DNA of 64,000 bases from Aureimonas populi (GTDB taxonomy: Bacteria; Pseudomonadota; Alphaproteobacteria; Rhizobiales; Rhizobiaceae), in the NCBI RefSeq assembly GCF_017815515.1, contig NZ_CP072611.1:1550001-1614000 (forward strand), in the 5' to 3' direction. The notes under the pieces are model-generated. The model had not been told where the DNA came from, searched no databases, and saw only the letters and a program-made list of their open reading frames with translations. Positions 1 to 8,427 of this stretch are shown here, piece by piece (within the stretch, counting starts at the first letter, position 1; each line of letters begins with the position of its first letter). A program made the translations under genes and the position numbers.

Positions 1-59
1 CCTCCTGCTTCTATGGTTCGGGACGCAGCGTCGTGGCGACGCTGCGCAAGACGTGGTGA
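1..59 (+). CDS. TonB-dependent siderophore receptor, C-terminal end only (partial)
   Basis: Read from base 3, the first 59 bases give a short in-frame tail ending in YGSGRSVVATLRKTW and a TGA stop at 57-59. A final beta strand of the form YGxGRxVxATLxxxW is typical of outer-membrane TonB-dependent siderophore receptors, whose last residue is an aromatic read by the BAM machinery. The rest of the gene lies outside the window. The next gene encodes a siderophore-esterase-like protein, which fits a ferric-siderophore uptake operon. The call rests on this tail and the neighbour only. Confidence 0.6.
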   Translation, partial: SCFYGSGRSVVATLRKTW

Positions 60-67
60 GAGCGGCG

Positions 68-1678
68 ATGCGTCTTCTTGCGGCATTCCTCGCCTTCCTG
101 GCCGTGGCCGACCCCCTTGCCGCGAGCGCGCAGACGCTCGACGGCATCGGGGGCGGTTCGGCAAGCTTCGGAGCGATGGCCGAGGGCCAGACGCGCAGGC
201 TGACCCTCGCGGCACGGCCCGGCGATTATCTGCGCGGGCGGATCGTGGCCGAGGGCGGCCCCTTCGCGCTCGATCTCCTCGACGCTCAGGGGCGCCATTT
301 GCGCCGGCTGGCCGCAGGGGTGTCGGTGAGCGGCGCCTTTCATTTCGTCGCCCAGGCCGAAAGTCTCACTCTCGAAACGACGGCGTCCGGCGAGGGGGAG
401 ATGAGCATCGTCCTCGACCCCGCCATCGTGGCCGACGGCGAGCCGCGCGATGCGGACGAGCCCGCCTTCCTCAGCCCCACCCTGGCGGCGCTTTCCGACG
501 CCATCGCCGCCGGAGAGGGAACCGGGGCCTTCTGGCAACGGATCGGGAGGGAAGGCGCGCCCCTCATCGAGCGCGGATCGCAGGGCGATGCGATCGTCAC
601 CTTCCTGGCCCGCGGCGCCGAGCGCAATGTGCGCCTCTTCGGCGGGCCGGACGGCAACCACACCGAATTGAAGCGCCTTGGCGCCAGCGACGTCTGGTAT
701 GCCTCCTTCTCGCTGCCGGCGACGACGCGCCTCGCCTACAGGATCGCACCGGATGTGCCCACCTTCGAGGGGACGGCCCGCGAACGGCGCGTGGCGATTC
801 TCGCCACGGCGCAGGCCGACCCGCTCAATCCGCGCCGCTGGCCGGCAGAGGCGCCCGACGCCTTCAACCAGCATTCCATGCTGGAACTGCCCGATGCGCC
901 CGAACAGCCCGGTTTTCAGGAAGGCGCGCAGCCGCAAGGGCGCTCCACCCGCCTGGCAGCGCCGAGCGCGCATCTGGGCAATGAGCGGGAGATCACCCTC
1001 TATCGCCCTGCGGGGTTCGATCCGGCCCATCCGCGCGCCGGCCTTCTGATCCTTTTCGACGGGCTGGAGTATCAAACGCGCGTTCCCGCGCCCGCGATCC
1101 TCGATGCGCTGATCGCAGAGAAGCGGATCGCCCCCATGGCCGTCGTCTTCGTGCCTTCGGTCAGCCCGCAATGGCGCGCGCGCGAATTGCCCGGCAACCC
1201 CGACTTCGCATCCTTCCTGGCGGATGAACTGCTGCCTTTGGTGAAGGCCGAGCTGGAATTCGACGTGCCGGCCGCGCGCACCATTCTGGCCGGATCGAGC
1301 TATGGCGGCCTGGCGGCGGTCACAGCGGCGCTCGCCGAGCCGCAGGCCTTCGGCAACGCCCTCAGCCTCTCGGGCTCCTTCTGGTGGCATCCCGAGGGCA
1401 CGCCGGCCGAGGAGGCCGTCTACGTGGCAAGCCGGATCGCCGGGGCGCCCCGCGCCGATATCCGCTTCCATTTGTCCGCCGGCCTGTTCGAGACCGGACG
1501 ACCGGGCGTGACCGGCATCCTGGAAACGTCGCGCCACGTTCGCGACGTGGCTGCCGCAAAGGGATATCGGGTCACTTACCGCGAATATGCGGGGGGGCAC
1601 GACTATGCCGTCTGGCGCGGCGCGCTGGCGGATGGGCTGATCGCCCTGACCGCCCCCGAAGGCGCCGATCCATGGTAG
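68..1678 (+). CDS. Secreted enterochelin esterase-like alpha/beta hydrolase
   Basis: This 536-residue protein resembles Fes/IroD-type esterases, which open trilactone siderophores to release iron. It begins with a cleavable signal peptide (MRLLAAFLAFLAVADPLAAS), so it probably acts in the periplasm. The N-terminal half is a beta-sandwich-like region; the C-terminal half is an esterase D-type hydrolase. The nucleophile elbow GSSYG is near residues 409-413 and the likely catalytic His is in GGHDYAVW near 511. I chose ATG 68, which has GGTGAG about 7 bases upstream; an in-frame GTG at 53 overlaps the receptor stop. It lies 8 bp after the receptor and is presumably co-transcribed with it. The substrate is inferred from context. 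Confidence 0.8.
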   Translation: MRLLAAFLAFLAVADPLAASAQTLDGIGGGSASFGAMAEGQTRRLTLAARPGDYLRGRIVAEGGPFALDLLDAQGRHLRRLAAGVSVSGAFHFVAQAESLTLETTASGEGEMSIVLDPAIVADGEPRDADEPAFLSPTLAALSDAIAAGEGTGAFWQRIGREGAPLIERGSQGDAIVTFLARGAERNVRLFGGPDGNHTELKRLGASDVWYASFSLPATTRLAYRIAPDVPTFEGTARERRVAILATAQADPLNPRRWPAEAPDAFNQHSMLELPDAPEQPGFQEGAQPQGRSTRLAAPSAHLGNEREITLYRPAGFDPAHPRAGLLILFDGLEYQTRVPAPAILDALIAEKRIAPMAVVFVPSVSPQWRARELPGNPDFASFLADELLPLVKAELEFDVPAARTILAGSSYGGLAAVTAALAEPQAFGNALSLSGSFWWHPEGTPAEEAVYVASRIAGAPRADIRFHLSAGLFETGRPGVTGILETSRHVRDVAAAKGYRVTYREYAGGHDYAVWRGALADGLIALTAPEGADPW

Positions 1679-1740
1679 AGAGCCAGACCCGTCGGCCGCC
1701 GGGCGGCGCGCCGGGACCGTGGCCCCTTTCCGCCCGGCCC

Positions 1741-1761
1741 TGAAGCGGCCCGGCCGCTTCA
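1741..1761. terminator. Perfect 10-bp inverted repeat after the esterase gene
   Basis: TGAAGCGGCC and its exact complement flank a single C. It lies 62 bp after the esterase stop and is followed by TTCATCCTC rather than a clean T-run, so it is a plausible but weak intrinsic terminator. Confidence 0.5.
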
Positions 1762-1944
1762 TTCATCCTCGGGTCCGGCGACCGGGCCCGCGCGCCAGCC
1801 GCCGAAAGAGCGGGCCGCCATCACGACACGCCGCCAGTTCGCGCAAGGGCCAGGGCGCTCAAGCCGGGACACAACGGCCTCGACATGGTCCTGCAAGTCC
1901 CTGCCCATAGACACATCCATGCCCATGTGATCGTTGATATGCAT
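1759..1944 (-). CDS. Possible small hypothetical protein
   Basis: A 61-codon reading frame starts at ATG 1944 (first residues MHINDHMGMDVSMGRDLQDH) and ends at a TGA inside the inverted repeat at 1741-1761. Codon choice is GC3-rich like the neighbouring genes, and it fills an otherwise empty gap. I see no Shine-Dalgarno sequence and recognise no family. The next gene starts only a few bases away on the other strand, leaving little room for divergent promoters. It may be chance. Confidence 0.25.
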   Translation of the reverse strand: MHINDHMGMDVSMGRDLQDHVEAVVSRLERPGPCANWRRVVMAARSFGGWRAGPVAGPEDE

Positions 1945-1949
1945 GTCGC

Positions 1950-2414
1950 GTGGCCACGAGAGTGTTGACCGGAACCGTGGAAGACCTCTTTTCGCTGGCC
2001 GGACTGTTCGCCGTCGCCTTCGTGGCAGCCACGATCCTCCCGGCACAATCCGAAGCGGCGCTGATCGCGCTGCTGATCGTCGGCGGGCCATCGCCCGCTC
2101 TCCTCGTGGCGGTGGCGACGGCCGGCAATGTGCTCGGCTCCGTCACCAACTGGCTCCTCGGCCGCTGGATCGAGCACTACCGTGACCGGCGATGGTTCCC
2201 GGTCGGCGAACGGTCTCTGGGTCGCGCGACGCGATGGTATCGCCGATGGGGCCGCTGGAGCCTCCTCCTGAGCTGGGCACCGCTGGGCGGCGACGCTCTC
2301 ACGGTGGCTGCCGGCGTGTTGCGCGAGCCCTTCTGGAGCTTCCTCCTGCTCGTCACGATCGCAAAAGCCGGGCGCTACATCATCGTGTCCGCCGTCACGC
2401 TGGAGTTCGCGTGA
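1950..2414 (+). CDS. YqaA family inner-membrane protein (DedA/SNARE-associated-like)
   Basis: This 150-154-residue polytopic membrane protein aligns by eye with Escherichia coli YqaA. Shared features are the early SLAGLFxxxFxxATxLPxxSE segment, a central GNxLGSxTNWLLGR motif, and LLSWAPLGGDALTVAAG followed by an AKAGRY helix. The SWAP/GD pattern is the signature of this branch of the DedA-like fold, thought to move lipids or small molecules across the inner membrane; the precise role is unknown. The start is uncertain: GTG 1950, GTG 1962 or GTG 1977 are all in frame without a strong ribosome site. Comparison with YqaA favours one of the later codons. It is a single gene with no clear operon partner. 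Confidence 0.75.
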   Translation: MATRVLTGTVEDLFSLAGLFAVAFVAATILPAQSEAALIALLIVGGPSPALLVAVATAGNVLGSVTNWLLGRWIEHYRDRRWFPVGERSLGRATRWYRRWGRWSLLLSWAPLGGDALTVAAGVLREPFWSFLLLVTIAKAGRYIIVSAVTLEFA

Positions 2415-2519
2415 GGCGCTCCGCCAAGGTCTCATCGCATCCCGGTCCCTGTCGAGCGATCAGGGAAGCGAAAAGGCCGCGATTCTCACGTTCTCTTGGG
2501 GGCGGCTTGTCGAAGCGCC

Positions 2520-3161
2520 CTATCCCTTCCCGGCCATCGATGTCGGCCCGGAGCCGCCGGTGCGTGCCGGCTTCGCCGAGTTTTCATCGTCGCTTTCGGC
2601 GCCTTCGTCCAGGAGACCGCGGATGGCTGCCTTTATCGAGGCTCGGAGCCGGGGCTCCGGGGTGTCCAGCAAGGGGGGCATGGATAGGGTGAGGCGGAAG
2701 ATCGCAAGGCCCGTCAGCAGTGCGACGACCATCGAGGCGCGGTAGGTGTCGTCGCCGAACTCGCGGGCGGCGGGCTTTATGAAATGCTCCTCGATGAACT
2801 CGTGGACGATCTCGCGCGTCTCGGTGTTGGTCAGGGAGCGCAGGCCGAGCGTCAGGGGAAGCACATCTTCCGACCTTTCGGGGCGCCCGGTGACGATCTG
2901 GTCGCAAAGCCAGCTCACGGGATCGGCCGCCGAGGACGTGGTGCCGCCGCGGCGATGAAGCGTCGCGTTCAAAGCCTCGCGGAACAGCCCTGTCTTCGAA
3001 CCGAAGCTGCGATGCACATAGGCGACATCCACGCCCGCCTCGGCCGCTATGTCCCGCAGGCTCGTTTCCGCGAAGGCATGATGGGCGAAGCGCAGGATCG
3101 CCGCGTTCAGAATACGCTCCCGCGCGGGCATGGCGCGGTCTCCGGCCGCAGGGCTTCTCAT
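2520..3161 (-). CDS. TetR/AcrR family transcriptional repressor
   Basis: This 213-residue regulator has the TetR-type helix-turn-helix near residues 30-60 (ETSLRDIAAEAGVDVAYVHR, then FGSKTGLFREAL). A helical ligand-binding and dimerisation region follows, with a polar low-complexity tail. Start ATG 3161 is preceded by AAGGAGAGG at 8 bp, which decides it over longer frames. It is transcribed divergently from the HlyD/RbbA/YhhJ efflux operon, and a palindrome in the shared promoter region (3235-3250) is a good operator candidate. By analogy with other TetR-efflux pairs it probably represses that operon and itself until an inducer binds. The inducer cannot be read from the sequence. Confidence 0.88.
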   Translation of the reverse strand: MRSPAAGDRAMPARERILNAAILRFAHHAFAETSLRDIAAEAGVDVAYVHRSFGSKTGLFREALNATLHRRGGTTSSAADPVSWLCDQIVTGRPERSEDVLPLTLGLRSLTNTETREIVHEFIEEHFIKPAAREFGDDTYRASMVVALLTGLAIFRLTLSMPPLLDTPEPRLRASIKAAIRGLLDEGAESDDENSAKPARTGGSGPTSMAGKG

Positions 3162-3234
3162 GGCACATTCCTCTCCTTCGGGAACAATACGTATCGACAA
3201 GGCGGGCGGTTGCGCAGTATGCCCCGGCCCAGAC

Positions 3235-3250
3235 GTCAACACTCGTTGAC
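3235..3250. promoter_or_regulatory. Candidate TetR operator palindrome overlapping a -35-like TTGACA
   Basis: GTCAAC and GTTGAC form perfect 6-bp inverted arms around ACTC in the divergent region between the TetR gene and the efflux operon. The right arm plus the next base gives TTGACA (3246-3251), a consensus -35, although no convincing -10 follows at 17 bp. The position between the divergent genes suggests autoregulation. Confidence 0.5.
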
Positions 3251-3323
3251 ATGATCGACATGCAAGCGGCAGTCTGGGCAGCCTCCCATTCCCGGGCTTC
3301 GGCGCGATTGCAAGGAGTGCACG

Positions 3324-4391
3324 ATGGCGAAGCGGCGGACGCGGTGGATCTATGCGGGCGTGGCCATCGCGCTCGTCGTTGCGGCCTGGTTCGCCTGGGA
3401 CAGGCTGAACGGTTCCGACGTGCCCGAAGGCATTGCCGTGGCCAACGGCCGGATAGAGGCGACCGAGATCGACATTTCCGCGCTCGCCGGCGCGCGCATC
3501 CGCACGATCCGCGTGGACGAGGGCGATTTCGTGTCGGCGGGGGACGTGCTGGTCGAGATGGATACCCTCCAGCTGGAGGCGCAAAGGCGGCAGGCGGAGG
3601 CGCATCTGAGCAGCGCGCGGATCGGTGTCGATTCCGCACGCAGCCTCGTCGTTCAGGCCGAAGCGCAGCGCCGGGCGGCCGAAGCAGCCCTCGAGCAGGC
3701 ACAGGCCCTGGCCGACGCCGCCGCGCTGCGCCGCGCGCGGTCTGAAGAGCTGGTGAGGAGCAACGCGATCTCCCAGCAGGTGCTCGACAACGACAGGGCC
3801 TCCGACCGCCAGGCCCGCGCGGGGATCGCCGCCGCCGAGGCCAACCTGGCCGCGGCCGACGCGCAGGTGGGAGCCTCTCGGGCCCAGGTGATCAACGCCG
3901 AAGCCGCCGTCGCCGCGGCTGCGGCAGCGATCGAATCGATCGCCGTCTCGATCGACGACAGCACGCTGACCTCGCCGCGAAACGGACGCGTGCAGTACCG
4001 GGTCGCGCAGGAAGGCGAGATCGTGGCGGCCGGCGGGCGGATTCTCAACCTCGTCGATCTCGGCGATGTCTACATGACCGTCTTCCTGCCCACTTCGGAG
4101 GCCGGGCGCGTCCGGATCGGAACCCAGGTGCGGCTCGTCCTGGACGCGGCCCCCGGATATGTGATTCCTGCCACGGTCTCCTATGTCGCCGATGTCGCTC
4201 AGTTCACGCCCAAGACGGTCGAGACCGCCGATGAGCGCGAGAAGCTCATGTTTCGCGTGAGAGCCAGGATCGACCGCGAGCTGCTGACGAAATACCTCGA
4301 ATACGTCAAGACGGGCCTGCCGGGCACTGCCTATGTACAGCTCGACCCCGAGGCCAGTTGGCCGGAGTTCGCGGGCGAGATCGCCGAATGA
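3324..4391 (+). CDS. HlyD family periplasmic adaptor (YhiI-like membrane fusion protein)
   Basis: The protein is 355 residues, the same length as Escherichia coli YhiI. It has an N-terminal membrane anchor (about residues 8-25). Next comes a biotinyl-lipoyl-like half ([11 protein letters not shown] ... [16 protein letters not shown]), a long Ala/Glu/Arg-rich coiled coil (about 75-205), the second lipoyl half and a beta-barrel region ([17 protein letters not shown]). Such adaptors link inner-membrane ABC transporters to an outer-membrane channel. Start ATG 3324 has AAGGAG upstream. Its stop overlaps the start of the RbbA-like gene (ATGA), so the two are translationally coupled. No outer-membrane TolC gene is in the operon. 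Confidence 0.9.
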   Translation: MAKRRTRWIYAGVAIALVVAAWFAWDRLNGSDVPEGIAVANGRIEATEIDISALAGARIRTIRVDEGDFVSAGDVLVEMDTLQLEAQRRQAEAHLSSARIGVDSARSLVVQAEAQRRAAEAALEQAQALADAAALRRARSEELVRSNAISQQVLDNDRASDRQARAGIAAAEANLAAADAQVGASRAQVINAEAAVAAAAAAIESIAVSIDDSTLTSPRNGRVQYRVAQEGEIVAAGGRILNLVDLGDVYMTVFLPTSEAGRVRIGTQVRLVLDAAPGYVIPATVSYVADVAQFTPKTVETADEREKLMFRVRARIDRELLTKYLEYVKTGLPGTAYVQLDPEASWPEFAGEIAE

Positions 4392-7150
4392 ACGAAATGG
4401 CCCCTGCGGCAGACGCCGTCATCCGGCTGGAAGGGGTCTCGCTGCGCTATGGCAAGGTCGAGGCGCTCCACGCGCTCAGCCTCGATATTCCGGCCGGCCG
4501 CATGGTGGGGCTGATCGGGCCGGACGGCGTCGGCAAGTCCAGCCTTCTCTCCCTGATCGCGGGCGCCCGCGCCTTGCAGGAGGGACGATTGCGGGTGCTG
4601 GGCGGCGACATGCGCGACAAGCGCCACCGCGACCGCATCTGCCCGCGCATCGCCTATATGCCGCAGGGGCTCGGAAAGAACCTGTATCCGACGCTTTCGG
4701 TCTTCGAGAACGTCGATTTCTTCGGCCGCCTCTTCGGGCATGACAAGCAAGAGCGCGAGCGCAGGATCGCCGAACTCCTGGACAGCACCGGCCTTTCGCC
4801 CTTCGCCGACCGGCCGGCCGGCAAGCTTTCGGGCGGCATGAAGCAGAAGCTCGGCCTTTGCTGCGCCCTGATCCACGATCCGGACCTGTTGATCCTCGAC
4901 GAGCCCACCACCGGCGTCGATCCCCTGTCGCGACGCCAGTTCTGGGAGCTGATCGACCGGATTCGAGAGGAACGCCCGGCGATGAGCGTACTGGTCGCCA
5001 CCGCCTATATGGAGGAGGCCGCGCGTTACGACTGGCTGGTGGCGATGGACGCCGGCCGCATCCTGGCCACCGGCACGCCGGCCGGCCTCATGGAGCGGAC
5101 GGGAACCCACACGCTCGACGACGCCTTCGTGGCCCTCCTGCCGGAAGAGGCGCGAGGCGGCCACGAGAAGCTGGTGATCCCGCCGCGCGCCGCCCGTGAA
5201 GGAGAGGAGATTGCCATCGAGGCCAAGGGCCTGACCATGCGCTTCGGCGGCTTCACCGCCGTGGACGATGTCAGCTTCCGTATCCCGAAGGGGGAGATCT
5301 TCGGCTTTCTCGGCTCGAACGGCTGCGGCAAGACCACCACGATGAAGATGCTGACCGGGCTGCTCGAGCCGACACAGGGCCGCGCGAAGCTCTTCGGCCG
5401 CGAGGTGGATTCGAGCGACCTCGATATGCGCCGGCGCGTGGGCTACATGAGCCAGGCGTTCTCGCTCTATGGCGAGCTGACGGTGCTCCAGAACCTCGAC
5501 CTGCACGCCCGGCTCTTCCGCATGAAGCCGGAGGCGATCGCGCCCCGGATCGAGGAGATGGCGGAGCGCTTCGATCTGGTCGAGGTGATGGACAGTTTCC
5601 CCGACGCTCTTCCCCTCGGCATCCGGCAGCGGCTTTCGCTGGCCGTCGCCATGATTCACGCGCCGGAGATTCTGATCCTCGACGAACCCACCTCGGGCGT
5701 CGATCCCGTGGCGCGCGACCGCTTCTGGCAGATCCTCTCCGATCTCTCCCGCAAGGACGGCGTGACGATCTTCGTCTCGACCCATTTCATGAACGAGGCC
5801 GCCCTGTGCGACCGGATCTCGCTGATGCATGCAGGGAAGGTGCTGATCAGCGACACGGCCGACAATATCGTGCGCCGGCGCGGGGCGAAGGACCTTGAGG
5901 ACGCCTTCATCCTCTATCTCGAAGAAGCGGCGGGGCCCGATCGTTCGGCCGGCGGCGGCGCAACGCGCGTGCCGGCCTCGCCGCCCCCGGTTGTCAGCGC
6001 GCACCGGCCGGCGAGCCGGCGTTTCTTCGATCCGCGCAGGATGTTCAGCTACGCGCGGCTGGAGGCGCTGGAACTGCGGCGCGACCCGATCCGCAGCACC
6101 ATGGCGCTGGTGGGCTCCCTCATGCTGATGTTCGTGATCGGCTACGGCATCAACATGGATATCGAGGATCTGACCTTCGCCGCGCTCGATCGCGACCAGA
6201 CCACCACCAGCCGCGACTATATCGCCGACATCGCCGGGTCCCGCTACTTTATCGAAAAGGCGCCCATCCGCGACTACGCCGATCTCGATCGCCGGATGCG
6301 CAACGGCGAGATCAGCCTCGCCATCGAGGTTCCGCCCGGCTTCGCCAGCGACGTCGCGCGTGGGACGGCGACCGAGATCGGCGCCTGGATCGACGGCGCC
6401 ATGCCCATGAGGGCGCAGACGGCGCGCGGCTACGTGCAGGGAATGCACGCCGCCTGGCTGACGCGCAAGGCACGCGAGGCTTATGGCGGCCAGGCCCTGA
6501 CCGGAGATTTCGACCTGCAGATCCGCTACCGATACAACCCGGACATCAAGAGTCTCGTGGCCATCGTGCCGGCGGTGATCCCGCTGCTCCTGCTGCTCAT
6601 CCCGGCCATTCTGACCACCCTCAGCGTCGTGCGCGAGAAGGAGCTCGGGTCGATCGTCAATCTTTACGTGACCCCGGTGACGCGGTTCGAGTTCCTGCTC
6701 GGCAAGCAGTTCCCCTATGTGGCGCTGGCCATGGTCAATTTCGCCCTGATGACGGCCTGCGCGGTCTTCGTCTTCCGCGTGCCCTTCACCGGCAGCATGC
6801 TTGCCTTCAGCTTGGCCGCCCTCCTTTATGTCGTGGCGGCGACGGGGATCGGGCTTTTGGTCTCCACCTTCACCTCCAGCCAGATCGCGGCGCTCTTTGC
6901 CACCGCGCTCCTGACGCTGATCCCGGCGGCCCAATATTCGGGGCTGATCGATCCGGTGTCTTCCCTGGAAGGGCTGGGCCGGCTGGTCGGCACGGTCTAT
7001 CCCACCAGCTACTTCATCACCGCCTCGCGCGGCACCTTCGCCAAGGGGCTGGAGATGGGCGATCTGGCGGGCGTCTTCGTGCCGCTCGCGCTGGCGGTGG
7101 CCACCATCCTCGCGCTGGGCGCGGCCTTGACCCGCAAGCAGGCGAGGTAG
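4388..7150 (+). CDS. rbbA: RbbA-like fusion: two ABC ATPase domains plus ABC-2 permease
   Basis: At 920 residues it matches Escherichia coli RbbA/YhiH (911) in length and architecture. The first nucleotide-binding domain has Walker A GPDGVGKS (44-51), signature LSGGMKQK and Walker [14 protein letters not shown]. The second has [10 protein letters not shown] (about 309-318) and [14 protein letters not shown], with a degenerate signature ([11 protein letters not shown]) also typical of this family. From about residue 570 an ABC-2 permease follows: one membrane helix, a periplasmic loop, then five helices. E. coli RbbA is described as a ribosome-associated ATPase. With an adaptor upstream and a permease downstream, a drug or small-molecule exporter is the simpler reading here. 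Start ATG 4388 overlaps the adaptor stop. Confidence 0.88.
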   Translation: MNEMAPAADAVIRLEGVSLRYGKVEALHALSLDIPAGRMVGLIGPDGVGKSSLLSLIAGARALQEGRLRVLGGDMRDKRHRDRICPRIAYMPQGLGKNLYPTLSVFENVDFFGRLFGHDKQERERRIAELLDSTGLSPFADRPAGKLSGGMKQKLGLCCALIHDPDLLILDEPTTGVDPLSRRQFWELIDRIREERPAMSVLVATAYMEEAARYDWLVAMDAGRILATGTPAGLMERTGTHTLDDAFVALLPEEARGGHEKLVIPPRAAREGEEIAIEAKGLTMRFGGFTAVDDVSFRIPKGEIFGFLGSNGCGKTTTMKMLTGLLEPTQGRAKLFGREVDSSDLDMRRRVGYMSQAFSLYGELTVLQNLDLHARLFRMKPEAIAPRIEEMAERFDLVEVMDSFPDALPLGIRQRLSLAVAMIHAPEILILDEPTSGVDPVARDRFWQILSDLSRKDGVTIFVSTHFMNEAALCDRISLMHAGKVLISDTADNIVRRRGAKDLEDAFILYLEEAAGPDRSAGGGATRVPASPPPVVSAHRPASRRFFDPRRMFSYARLEALELRRDPIRSTMALVGSLMLMFVIGYGINMDIEDLTFAALDRDQTTTSRDYIADIAGSRYFIEKAPIRDYADLDRRMRNGEISLAIEVPPGFASDVARGTATEIGAWIDGAMPMRAQTARGYVQGMHAAWLTRKAREAYGGQALTGDFDLQIRYRYNPDIKSLVAIVPAVIPLLLLLIPAILTTLSVVREKELGSIVNLYVTPVTRFEFLLGKQFPYVALAMVNFALMTACAVFVFRVPFTGSMLAFSLAALLYVVAATGIGLLVSTFTSSQIAALFATALLTLIPAAQYSGLIDPVSSLEGLGRLVGTVYPTSYFITASRGTFAKGLEMGDLAGVFVPLALAVATILALGAALTRKQAR

Positions 7151-7154
7151 GCCC

Positions 7155-8267
7155 ATGCGCCTTTCCAACGTGATGAACCTGGGCATCAAGGAACTGCGGG
7201 GTCTCCTGCGCGATCCGATCATGATCGTGCTGATCGCCTACGCCTTCACGCTCTCCATCTACACCTCGGCCAGCGGAATGCCCGATGCGCTGAACCGGGC
7301 CACCATCGCCATCGTGGACGAGGACCAGTCGCCGCTCTCGGCAAGAATCGCGAGCGCCTTCTATCCCCCTTATTTCGTGACGCCTCGCGAGATCGGCGTC
7401 GCCGAGATGGATGCGCGGATGGATGCCGGGCTGGATACGTTCGCGCTCGACATCCCCCCGAACTTCCAGCGCGACGTGCTGGCGGGCAAGACGCCCGTCG
7501 TCCAGTTGAACGTCGATGCGACGCGGATGACCCAGGCCTTCACCGGCTCCGGCTACATCCAGGAGATCGTCGCCAGCGAGGTGTCCGAATATGCCGCGCG
7601 CTACCGTGCCGCGCCCGAACCGTCGGTGGACCTGGTGCTGCGGGCCAGGTTCAATCCGGGGCTCGACCCCGCCTGGTTCGGCGCCGTCACCAGCGTGATC
7701 TCGTCCATCACCATGCTGTCGATCATCCTGACAGGCGCGGCGCTGATCCGGGAGAAGGAGCACGGGACGATCGAACACCTCCTGGCCATGCCCGTCACGG
7801 CCCTGGAGATCATGCTGGCGAAGATCTGGTCGATGGTGATCGTGGTCTTCGCGGCATCGGCCTTCGCGCTCCTGTTCGTCGTGCATGGCGCGCTCGGCGT
7901 GCCGGTCCTCGGCTCCCTGCCGCTGTTCCTGGCCGGCACGGCGCTGATGGCGGTCGCCATGGCGTCGATGGGAATCTTCTTCGCGACCCTCGCGGGCACG
8001 ATGCCGCAGTTCGGGCTGCTCCTGATGCTGGTGCTGCTGCCGCTGCAGGTGCTCTCGGGCGGGGTGACGCCGCGCGAGAGCATGCCCGAGATCATCCAGC
8101 ACATCATGCTCGCGGCGCCCAACACGCATTACACCATCCTCGCCCAGGCGATCCTGTTCCGCGGCGCCGGCCTCTCGGTGGTCTGGCCGCAATTCCTGGC
8201 CCTGGCGCTCCTGGCAGCCGTCTTGTTCCTGCTCGCGCTTCGCAAGTTCCGCGCCTTTCTGAAGTAA
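7155..8267 (+). CDS. yhhJ: ABC-2 type permease (YhhJ-like)
   Basis: This 370-residue permease has one N-terminal helix (MIVLIAYAFTLSIYTSA), a large extracytoplasmic domain with the IVDEDQSPLSARI pattern, and five C-terminal helices. The conserved ABC-2 segment REKEHGTIEHLLAMPV lies near residues 198-213. It starts 4 bp after the RbbA-like gene and completes an adaptor, ATPase/permease and permease set equivalent to E. coli yhiI-rbbA-yhhJ. It probably pairs with the permease half of RbbA to form the membrane channel. The transported compound is unknown. Confidence 0.9.
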   Translation: MRLSNVMNLGIKELRGLLRDPIMIVLIAYAFTLSIYTSASGMPDALNRATIAIVDEDQSPLSARIASAFYPPYFVTPREIGVAEMDARMDAGLDTFALDIPPNFQRDVLAGKTPVVQLNVDATRMTQAFTGSGYIQEIVASEVSEYAARYRAAPEPSVDLVLRARFNPGLDPAWFGAVTSVISSITMLSIILTGAALIREKEHGTIEHLLAMPVTALEIMLAKIWSMVIVVFAASAFALLFVVHGALGVPVLGSLPLFLAGTALMAVAMASMGIFFATLAGTMPQFGLLLMLVLLPLQVLSGGVTPRESMPEIIQHIMLAAPNTHYTILAQAILFRGAGLSVVWPQFLALALLAAVLFLLALRKFRAFLK

Positions 8268-8427
8268 GACCGGGAAGATCCCCGATGCGCTCGTCACCCG
8301 GAGATGCCGCGCCCCGCGCCGAAGCCGGCGGGCCCGTCATCCACTGCGGGTCGAGCCTGTCTTTGCCGACCGCGCACGACACAGGATATGAGTGCGATCG
8401 AATGTCCGATTCCCTGGGGTCAGGCCG

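Noticed and set aside
3246..3274. Complete sigma-70 promoter for the efflux operon
   Set aside because: TTGACA is good, but the hexamer at 17 bp (GCAGTC) is not an acceptable -10, so only the operator is reported.
4331..7222. 963-codon open frame on the minus strand
   Set aside because: It is the antisense shadow of the RbbA-like gene. Its translation is Arg/Gly/His-rich without domains, as expected opposite a GC-rich gene.
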